9,837 nt of DNA from an uncultured Acidimicrobiales bacterium (GTDB lineage Bacteria > Actinomycetota > Acidimicrobiia > Acidimicrobiales > SZUA-35). The stretch is taken from the NCBI GenBank assembly GCA_938028175.1, contig CALJAE010000017.1:1-9837 (forward strand). The letters are read 5' to 3'. Shown here piece by piece: positions 1 to 5,083 of this stretch (positions are counted from its first letter, which is position 1; each line of letters begins with the position of its first letter). The notes beneath the pieces are model-generated. The model had not been told where the DNA came from. It did not search any database and saw nothing but the letters and a program-made list of their open reading frames with translations. Both the position numbers and the translations under genes were made by a program.

Positions 1-1
1 T

Positions 2-259
2 GAATTCCCCTCTGATGTTCGCAATCTTGCTTCTGAGGTAGATACAGATGATCTGTCAGTTCAAGAGCTTTTAGCAAATACGGGATGGGTTATAGGCCGT
101 ATCAAACAGAGTGTCAATGCTCTCGGTGAGTTTGCAGCACAACAGATACACATGTCAATTACGCTCGATCTAGCTCGCAACCACCACTACGAAGCAAATA
201 ACCCTAACCCAGACAATGTAATTCAGCTATTTCCTAAAGACCAAGGTCTTAACAGATAG
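2..259 (+). CDS. 3' end of an unrecognised protein (partial, runs off the left edge)
   Basis: An open frame enters from the window edge and runs 85 codons to a TAG at 257-259 without an internal stop. The start codon lies outside the window. I do not recognise the protein. The visible part is soluble, has no membrane segment, and ends in a polar tail (NNPNPDNVIQLFPKDQGLNR). Its middle, around LLANTGWVIGRIKQ and LGEFAAQQIHMSI, could form amphipathic helices. It converges on the lipoprotein gene on the other strand with only 4 bp between the two stop codons, which argues that both ends are real gene ends. Function is unknown; confidence applies to the frame being coding. Confidence 0.6.
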   Translation, partial: EFPSDVRNLASEVDTDDLSVQELLANTGWVIGRIKQSVNALGEFAAQQIHMSITLDLARNHHYEANNPNPDNVIQLFPKDQGLNR

Positions 260-263
260 AAAC

Positions 264-776
264 TCAATTAAGAGCTAGCTCATATTCTGTTAACTCACTG
301 CTCCAACCGTTGACTAGATCTCGCCCTTCGATAAACACGGTGTCTGTCTCTGCCGGAACCTCAATCACTTGCGACCGAGTGAACGGCTGCTCATTCGCAT
401 GATCGTGCAGTAGAACTCTAATACCAAGCTCGGCGCCCTCGGCATCTAAGACTCGCCACGCATCGGCATAGCGTTCGGGCGTGTCATATTGACTTGAGAG
501 AGTGACCGAAAAGTTCCATTCGTTGCCATCCCTAGGCTCGGCTTCAACTGCCAGCACTACCGGGAAGTCGGCATTGCTTGTGTCTACCTCGTCGATAGAA
601 GTCTCTTCACCCACAGGTTCATCTACCTCTTGTGAGTTCTCTTCTAGAGGTGTTTGCGCTTCGACTTCTACTGGATCTATATCTTCTACTTCAGCAGAAC
701 TCTCTTCAGCTCCGCAGCCTGCCAACACTAGTAGTCCAGCCATTAGGCCATATCTAAGTTTCATTGCTTTAAGCAT
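264..776 (-). CDS. Small secreted lipoprotein with a conserved C-terminal beta-rich domain
   Basis: This 170-residue protein begins with a classical lipoprotein signal: basic MLKAMKLR, a hydrophobic stretch, and lipobox LAGC at residues 18-21. Cys21 would be lipidated and anchored on the outer face of the membrane. Residues 22-68 form a very acidic Glu/Asp/Ser/Thr spacer. Residues 70-170 form a compact domain with the segments EWNFSVTLSS, YADAWRVLD, LLHDHANEQPFTRSQ and DLVNGWSSE. I have seen this pattern in small exported proteins of unknown function in several bacterial phyla; the predicted fold is an immunoglobulin-like beta sandwich (inference). The ATG at 776 lies 6 bp after the rnhB stop codon, with no Shine-Dalgarno sequence, so it is probably co-transcribed with rnhB. 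A second ATG at 764 (Met5) also keeps the signal intact. Role unknown. Confidence 0.8.
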   Translation of the reverse strand: MLKAMKLRYGLMAGLLVLAGCGAEESSAEVEDIDPVEVEAQTPLEENSQEVDEPVGEETSIDEVDTSNADFPVVLAVEAEPRDGNEWNFSVTLSSQYDTPERYADAWRVLDAEGAELGIRVLLHDHANEQPFTRSQVIEVPAETDTVFIEGRDLVNGWSSELTEYELALN

Positions 777-782
777 AGTTAA

Positions 783-1436
783 CTAAACAGGTAGAGAGGT
801 TTGACGATTCCGATAGTTACGCACCGGCGCCCAAGATTGGCGGTGAATGCTAGTGGGGCCTAGCTCTTCTAGCATTTCTCTATGAATTGGGCTCGGGTAG
901 CCTTTGTTGGATACAAACTCAAACTCGGGAAATTCAGGGCTCTGCTCACGCATGATTCGGTCCCGAGTCACCTTGGCTAAGATGCTCGCAGCCGCTATCG
1001 ACAATGACTTCTGATCTCCCTTAACTATTAGACGAACATCGTCGCTCTCAGCAGTTAGATGATCACAAAAGTTCCACTTACCATCGAGAATATAGCCTGT
1101 CGGCTGCTCACTTAACTGTTCGATTGCACGTGTAGTTGCCAGGCGCTGCGCTTCACTCATGCCGAATCGGTCACACTCTGCGTGGCTTGCGTGCCCTACC
1201 CCATAGTCGGCGACCCAGGCAGCCACTTTATCGAACATTTCTTCACGCTTGGATTCGGCAATCTGCTTAGAGTCCCTCACCTTATATATACGTCGATCTT
1301 TTGGGACTACAGCTGCAGCTACCGTTAGCGGCCCGGCCCAAGCACCTTTACCAACTTCATCAATACCAACTACGACTCGCCCAGCGTCCCACATCTCTTT
1401 CTCTATCTGTAGATCTGGTGATTTAGAACGTGGCAT
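783..1436 (-). CDS. rnhB: Ribonuclease HII
   Basis: RNase HII cuts the RNA strand of RNA-DNA hybrids and starts removal of single ribonucleotides from genomic DNA. Residues are numbered from an upstream TTG at 1457. The active-site carboxylates are all present: Asp33-Glu34 in GIDEVGKGAWAGPL, Asp125 in YILDGKW, and Asp148 in VKGDQKS. The downstream helix SIAAASILAKVTRDR and the C-terminal NKGYPSPIH and HRQSWAPV blocks are also intact, and the length of about 220 residues is normal. I prefer the ATG at 1436 (Met8, giving MPRSKSPD) over the TTG. A TAAGAT -10-like hexamer sits 8 nt before this ATG, and neither start has a well-placed Shine-Dalgarno sequence. The lipoprotein gene follows after 6 bp, probably in the same transcript. 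The wording of the motifs is what suggests Acidimicrobiia. Confidence 0.95.
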   Translation of the reverse strand: MPRSKSPDLQIEKEMWDAGRVVVGIDEVGKGAWAGPLTVAAAVVPKDRRIYKVRDSKQIAESKREEMFDKVAAWVADYGVGHASHAECDRFGMSEAQRLATTRAIEQLSEQPTGYILDGKWNFCDHLTAESDDVRLIVKGDQKSLSIAAASILAKVTRDRIMREQSPEFPEFEFVSNKGYPSPIHREMLEELGPTSIHRQSWAPVRNYRNRQTSLPV

Positions 1437-1444
1437 TAAGCTAG

Positions 1445-1450
1445 ATCTTA
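1445..1450 (-). promoter_or_regulatory. Candidate -10 box for rnhB (leaderless start)
   Basis: TAAGAT on the minus strand fits TANNNT and ends 8 nt before the preferred rnhB ATG. That would put transcription initiation at or next to the start codon. No convincing -35 hexamer is visible. It also helps choose the ATG over the upstream TTG at 1457. Confidence 0.35.
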
Positions 1451-1500
1451 GCCTCAATTACTAAATCGTTCTTTTCTGATCACAACCAATGCACTGAGCT

Positions 1501-1532
1501 GCAGGCCACGCCCTACAGAACTACTGGCCTGC
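1501..1532 (-). terminator. Possible hairpin at the end of the 1513-2328 gene
   Basis: The arms GCAGGCC (1501-1507) and GGCCTGC (1526-1532) are perfectly complementary over 7 bp, with an 18-nt loop that contains the TAG stop codon of the upstream gene. There is no U-tract on the minus strand after the stem. It may be a weak terminator or RNA-stabilising stem, or may be chance. Confidence 0.25.
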
Positions 1533-2328
1533 CAACAGGGATACCTTTTTGCCAATTATCCGAGATGCCAGTTGTCGAGTATTCTCGAACGTCAGATCCT
1601 GACAGGCCTATTTGTCTGCGACGTCTCTTTACTTCTGCTCTCGGCAGATCTTCTACAATTGTTGCGATCAATATTGTTCGCGAGCTTGGAGCAAAATGTG
1701 GAACGAGCTGTGTTTGATCCCACAACGCTATTTTATGATCCGCTACGATCAAATTCTGTGTCTCGTCGTCATCAAATTTGAAGAACTCTGCCTTTAGTAG
1801 CCAATCCGTCTCGGCGTCTATACCGAGGCGATAGCTAGCGCGGGTTCTTGATGGCGACACAGGAAACGCCGTGCCTTGGCCGGAACTCAACACTATTCTG
1901 ACCTGCATTCTGACAAGACCAGGAGCAACTGGAAGCCCATCACGATGTGGGCGATCTGTACCTAGATTCCCGAATGAAAGATCATAAAGAATCCGCGCTG
2001 CGTTACTGAAACCAATTGCTAAAGCAATCTCTCTCAGCGAAACATGGTAGAGATTCAATGCTTTAATAAGCCGACGCTTTTGTGAATGCTCCTGAATTTT
2101 GAGCCGATTCTTTAAACCCTCTGGAAAGCTTTCAGATATTTTGAAAGGCTTGATCAAACTAGCTGAGTGATTGACCTCTGTGCGGCCTGCTAAATAGCTC
2201 TTAATCTCTGTCAAAGCTTCGTCTGTAGCTCCAAAATCTCTGGGATCAACCTCGCAAAACCCAGACCGTGCACCTGGTTCGTGCTCTATCGGTATAGATA
2301 AAGTCCATCCAACACTTTGATCCGCCAC
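1513..2328 (-). CDS. Unrecognised 271-residue protein with an HTH-like segment and a possible HxD...H...R site
   Basis: I do not recognise the family. The start is a GTG at 2328. An in-frame TAA lies directly upstream, so no longer N-terminus is possible, and a TACAAT box 6 nt away supports a leaderless start. The protein is soluble, without signal peptide or membrane segment. Residues 92-116 (LNLYHVSLREIALAIGFSN onward) read like a helix-turn-helix. The C-terminal half holds PHRDG (His128, Asp130), then, about 80 residues later, His211 and Arg217 within a strand-rich stretch ending SRTILIATIVEDL. This order and spacing resemble the metal and 2-oxoglutarate ligands of double-stranded beta-helix dioxygenases, but the match is by eye and may be chance. 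Basic residues cluster at 230-238 (RAEVKRRRR). The gene is divergent from the queuosine-mannosyltransferase homologue and shares its 29-bp promoter gap. Confidence is for a real gene, not for the function. Confidence 0.7.
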   Translation of the reverse strand: MADQSVGWTLSIPIEHEPGARSGFCEVDPRDFGATDEALTEIKSYLAGRTEVNHSASLIKPFKISESFPEGLKNRLKIQEHSQKRRLIKALNLYHVSLREIALAIGFSNAARILYDLSFGNLGTDRPHRDGLPVAPGLVRMQVRIVLSSGQGTAFPVSPSRTRASYRLGIDAETDWLLKAEFFKFDDDETQNLIVADHKIALWDQTQLVPHFAPSSRTILIATIVEDLPRAEVKRRRRQIGLSGSDVREYSTTGISDNWQKGIPVGRPVVL

Positions 2329-2334
2329 TTAATC

Positions 2335-2340
2335 ATTGTA
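2335..2340 (-). promoter_or_regulatory. Candidate -10 box for the 1513-2328 gene
   Basis: TACAAT on the minus strand is one mismatch from TATAAT and ends 6 nt before the GTG start codon. Transcription would begin at the GTG, giving a leaderless mRNA. No clear -35 is seen. It lies only 4 bp from the oppositely oriented -10 box of the next gene. Confidence 0.5.
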
Positions 2341-2344
2341 GCTG

Positions 2345-2350
2345 TAACAT
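2345..2350 (+). promoter_or_regulatory. Candidate -10 box for the 2358-3407 glycosyltransferase
   Basis: TAACAT fits TANNNT, is directly preceded by TG, and ends 7 nt before the ATG at 2358. There is no Shine-Dalgarno sequence in the 29-bp gap, so the transcript is probably leaderless. No good -35 is visible. Confidence 0.45.
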
Positions 2351-2357
2351 TCAACAT

Positions 2358-3407
2358 ATGAATGTGATCTTGTGTGAAGCGTTTTATAGCGGCTCCCATA
2401 AACAGTGGGCAGACAGCTATGCCAAGCACTCACAAAATGAGATTACGCTTCTAACAGTTGACGATATGGGCTGGCGTAAATGTCTTAGAGAGTCCGCAGA
2501 ACAGTTTGTCCCTCAGATTCAGTCGATTGTCTCAGAAGGGCGAGGCGACATAGTCATTCTGTGTTCTTCGATGACTAATGCAGCCGTTCTGAAAGCAAAC
2601 TTCCCTGAAGTTCCGCTCGCATTATTCATGCATGAGAACCAGCTCGGCTATCCCGGTTCTAAACTTCCAAGCCCATTCGCTGCAATAAACTGGCAGTCGC
2701 TGCGAGCAGTCGACCAAGTTCTTTTCAATTCAGAGTTTCATAAACAACAGCTAGTCGAACTGCTTCCCGAGCTCGGAGTCACTGAAGATGAGTTAGCCGA
2801 ACTCGAAGCGAAGTCCGAGGTTGTCTATGTGGGTATAGACCCAGATTTAATTGGCCAACCTCGCACAATTAACGAAACTCCCTTAGTTCTCTTCAATCAA
2901 CGCTGGGAACAAGACAAGCGGCCAGATCTTTTCCTAGAGGCCTGCGTTGCACTAGTAGAACAAGGAATCGAATTTGATTTAGCTCTTTGTGGAGAGCACT
3001 ACCCAGGCCGCTATCGAATAACCGAAGCCCTAAAGGATAGGATCAAGTTTGAGGGCTATCTAGACCGCCCGGCATACCTAGAAGTGCTCAGCGCTTCGGA
3101 CATTGTTGTCTCCACCTCGGAGCACGAATACTTTGGCGTCGCAGTGGCAGAGGCAATCGCTGCCGGAGCACTCCCTTGTCTACCTTATCGACTTAGTTAT
3201 CCAGAGCTACTTCCGCAGCACACTGAAGCTTTCACATACACAGAAAGTCCTGAGAAAACTTTAAAGAAGATTCTCACCGATTTTGAACAACACCGTTCTC
3301 AAGCATCGGATCGTCTAACACAGCACATAGCTGGCTTTGAATGGCCCAAAGTAGCTGCACGCTACGACAAAGTGTTAGAAAACTTATACATGGAGTTTAA
3401 AGCTTAA
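2358..3407 (+). CDS. DUF3524/GTDC1-family glycosyltransferase, tRNA-queuosine alpha-mannosyltransferase-like
   Basis: This 349-residue GT-B enzyme carries the signature blocks of the DUF3524/GTDC1 family: FYSGSHKQW (9-17), MHENQLGYP (91-99), FNQRWEQDKRPD (179-190), and the C-terminal EX7E motif Glu257...Glu265 in HEYFGVAVAEA. The last typically contacts the sugar nucleotide in GT4-type enzymes. The animal member, QTMAN, transfers mannose from GDP-mannose to queuosine-34 of tRNA-Asp. Bacterial members share the motifs, but I know of no proof that all use the same tRNA or sugar, so the substrate is inferred. Length is normal and there is no signal or membrane segment, in keeping with cytosolic action on tRNA. 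A TAACAT box 7 nt before the ATG implies a leaderless mRNA. The gene is divergent from the unknown 271-residue gene, and a membrane-protein gene follows after 25 bp. No queuosine biosynthesis gene (queA, tgt, queG) is in the window. Confidence 0.87.
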   Translation: MNVILCEAFYSGSHKQWADSYAKHSQNEITLLTVDDMGWRKCLRESAEQFVPQIQSIVSEGRGDIVILCSSMTNAAVLKANFPEVPLALFMHENQLGYPGSKLPSPFAAINWQSLRAVDQVLFNSEFHKQQLVELLPELGVTEDELAELEAKSEVVYVGIDPDLIGQPRTINETPLVLFNQRWEQDKRPDLFLEACVALVEQGIEFDLALCGEHYPGRYRITEALKDRIKFEGYLDRPAYLEVLSASDIVVSTSEHEYFGVAVAEAIAAGALPCLPYRLSYPELLPQHTEAFTYTESPEKTLKKILTDFEQHRSQASDRLTQHIAGFEWPKVAARYDKVLENLYMEFKA

Positions 3408-3418
3408 ATCAATCAAAG

Positions 3419-3424
3419 TATGCT
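3419..3424 (+). promoter_or_regulatory. Candidate -10 box for the 3433-4383 gene
   Basis: TATGCT fits TANNNT and ends 8 nt before the ATG at 3433. The gap to the upstream gene is only 25 bp and lacks a Shine-Dalgarno sequence. The gene may therefore have its own leaderless transcript as well as read-through from the glycosyltransferase gene. Confidence 0.3.
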
Positions 3425-3432
3425 TTAGTTTC

Positions 3433-4383
3433 ATGGCGAAGGCGGCTAAGAAAAAACGTTTGAGGCTGATCGACTACGCCCTCTTTGGCTCTGTTTACCC
3501 GAAATCATGGCCATCGGTTTTCTCTCTCGGTACCTGGGTCGGGGCTATTGGGGCCATAGCTGTAACGTTTCCGCCAATTATTTTCACCTTGCCGCTTATC
3601 TGTATGTATATCGGCAAGTCAGGTTTCGACAAGCTCAAAAATAGCTTGCCGTTCGATTACTACGACGACGAACAAACTGAGGCCGTGCAAAAAGTGATTC
3701 GGACACCTGCGTTGGCCATCTACTCGCTAGCCCAACAAGTTTTGCTGTCCAGCGCCACCGGTCTGGCAACACTTATTCTGCGTGGCGTGAATAATGCCGA
3801 AATGCTAGGAGTAGCCGTTGACAATCTTCCATTTAAGTTAGCCGCTATTCTTATCACTAGCTTTGGCGTGACGCTGATAGCCGAACCGGAAGCCTATGAA
3901 ACTAGACGAGCAATATCGGCAGCTATCAAAGAGAATAGTATGACCACTACGCATACTGAGGAAGATGAAATTGAAGACTTTGTCGACGAACTCTACTCCT
4001 CGAGCGTAACTACTATCGAGTTGGCGGAAATCTCTGTCCAAGAGATTACACGTGCACTCAAGACAATCTCCACCAAAGAATCAAGGTCATTCGCTAGGCT
4101 CATCCAGCCAGATGGTACACCACTGCTTACGCCCGCCTTGGCTGACCAACTAGGTATAGATCTTTCGTATCAGTCCGAACGAGGAGAACTTACAAAGGCC
4201 CAGGCTATAGCAATACTCGCTTACTTTTTTACAAGCCCTACAACCAAAGGTAATGAACAGTTGGCAGAAACTAACCCGCCACGACCGTTTACCACAGGCA
4301 AGAAGCGCTCTACCAACAAGTCTTTGCCAACACCGCCAATCGACACAACTGAAAGAAGAATAAGTACCCCGTACGGGATTTGA
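3433..4383 (+). CDS. Unrecognised membrane protein with a cytoplasmic-like polar C-terminus
   Basis: This 316-residue protein starts with a strongly basic segment (MAKAAKKKRLR) and has about four hydrophobic helices. Two lie close together around residues 28-62, one around 92-116 (ending ATGLATLIL), and one around 130-148 (KLAAILITSFGVTLIAEP). From about residue 150 it is soluble: an acidic stretch TEEDEIEDFVDEL, then helices that include VQEITRALKTISTKE. The last 45 residues are Pro/Thr/Lys-rich and look disordered. An even number of helices with a basic N-terminus would place both ends in the cytoplasm. I do not recognise the family and cannot assign a role. The final six codons and the TGA lie antisense within the 3' end of the tRNA-Glu gene, a 19-bp overlap. 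It follows the glycosyltransferase gene by 25 bp and may be co-transcribed with it. Confidence 0.75.
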   Translation: MAKAAKKKRLRLIDYALFGSVYPKSWPSVFSLGTWVGAIGAIAVTFPPIIFTLPLICMYIGKSGFDKLKNSLPFDYYDDEQTEAVQKVIRTPALAIYSLAQQVLLSSATGLATLILRGVNNAEMLGVAVDNLPFKLAAILITSFGVTLIAEPEAYETRRAISAAIKENSMTTTHTEEDEIEDFVDELYSSSVTTIELAEISVQEITRALKTISTKESRSFARLIQPDGTPLLTPALADQLGIDLSYQSERGELTKAQAIAILAYFFTSPTTKGNEQLAETNPPRPFTTGKKRSTNKSLPTPPIDTTERRISTPYGI

Positions 4384-4437
4384 ACCCGTGCTACTGGCAT
4401 GAGAAGCCAGCGTCCTAGGCCGCTAGACGAACGGGGC
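4365..4437 (-). tRNA. tRNA-Glu (anticodon CTC)
   Basis: All four arms fold on the minus strand over 73 nt. The acceptor is GCCCCGT with ACGGGGT; its first pair is a G1-U72 wobble. The D-stem is GTCT/GGAC. The anticodon stem is CTGGC/GCCAG around the loop TTCTCAT, with anticodon CTC at 4401-4403. The variable loop has 4 nt. The T-stem is ACGGG/CCCGT with loop TTCAAAT. The discriminator base is A at 4365. CCA is not encoded (CTT follows), so it must be added after transcription. The short variable loop and the GTCTAG D-arm start are typical of bacterial tRNA-Glu. It reads the GAG codon. Its 3' end overlaps, antisense, the end of the 3433-4383 coding region. Confidence 0.97.
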
Positions 4438-4509
4438 TAGAGCCAGTTCTCAAGTTTAGCGAGACACAGACAATATCGGCGCACTGTGCATCCAATTATC
4501 AGCGTTTAT

Positions 4510-4539
4510 TGTCCCGGAGACCAAGCCCTCCCCGGGACA
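4510..4539 (-). terminator. GC-rich hairpin after the MauE-like gene, likely terminator
   Basis: The arms TGTCCCGG (4510-4517) and CCGGGACA (4532-4539) pair perfectly over 8 bp around a 14-nt loop, starting 5 bp beyond the stop codon of the 4545-5033 gene. No U-run follows on either strand. It could be a tail-less terminator of the kind common in Actinobacteria, separating this operon from the downstream tRNA-Glu. The rest of 4438-4544 shows no further clear signal. Confidence 0.5.
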
Positions 4540-4544
4540 GATCG

Positions 4545-5033
4545 TTAGCTGGGCAAAGAAATATCTAGTTCAGCAGCGGCGTCAGTCGACTGACGATTAG
4601 CTGCTTTCCTGTATATAAGTGCAGCCATAGCGAGTACATATAAGTCTTGTGGAATAACCCACCATGTTAAAGGCTGAGATAAGAAGCGACCGAAGCACCC
4701 ACAGTTAGGCACATCTAAGCCTCTCAATAACCCTTGGAACGCCATAACGATCCAGAAAGTGTAAACAACACCTGTAACAATCGCTCCCTGCTTAGCATTA
4801 GATACAAGTAGAAGTGCTGCCGCCAACTCGGCTGCAATCACTGCTAAAGCGACTAGTTCTACAGTCGCTCCTGGAAACACAGAATAATCTTGTAGGGCTG
4901 TGGTGAAGTCATTAAATGAAACTGCCTGGAGAACTCCCATGAGTCCTAGCAAGATTGCAATATAGAAAGGCAGAAACCCTCCGGTTGCTTTCATAAGCTT
5001 TGACCAGCCAGATTTGGCTGCAGATACACTCAC
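4545..5033 (-). CDS. MauE/DoxX-type membrane protein with an NCGCFG motif
   Basis: This 162-residue protein has four predicted membrane helices at about 20-38, 58-78, 84-103 and 127-141. Between helices 3 and 4 is the hallmark loop VPNCGCFGRF with Cys111 and Cys113, followed by WWVIPQDLYVLAMA. This combination is typical of the MauE family. MauE in methylamine-utilising bacteria is needed for maturation of a disulfide-rich enzyme, and relatives in other operons are thought to move electrons or thiols across the membrane. Here the substrate is unknown. The start is a GTG at 5033 with an in-frame TAG three codons upstream, so the N-terminus cannot be much longer; no Shine-Dalgarno is seen. It lies 50 bp downstream of the Moco oxidoreductase gene on the same strand, which suggests a two-gene unit and a possible role in electron transfer or thiol maintenance for that enzyme. 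Confidence 0.82.
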   Translation of the reverse strand: MSVSAAKSGWSKLMKATGGFLPFYIAILLGLMGVLQAVSFNDFTTALQDYSVFPGATVELVALAVIAAELAAALLLVSNAKQGAIVTGVVYTFWIVMAFQGLLRGLDVPNCGCFGRFLSQPLTWWVIPQDLYVLAMAALIYRKAANRQSTDAAAELDISLPS

Positions 5034-5083
5034 AGTTATCTAAACCGCCGCCAAATAAACTGTATTCCTAAGAGTAGAAAGTC

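Noticed and set aside
272..281. GAGCTAGCTC palindrome near the convergent gene ends
   Set aside because: It lies inside the lipoprotein coding region, has no loop or U-tract, and a 10-bp palindrome is expected by chance in this length.
1437..1457. TTG at 1457 as the rnhB start
   Set aside because: It adds seven residues (MRLRSSL) before an ATG that has a -10 box at a leaderless distance; no ribosome-binding site supports the TTG.
1572..1797. Overlapping plus-strand frames of 61-69 codons
   Set aside because: Both lie wholly inside the minus-strand 271-residue gene, lack start signals, and read as antisense shadows.
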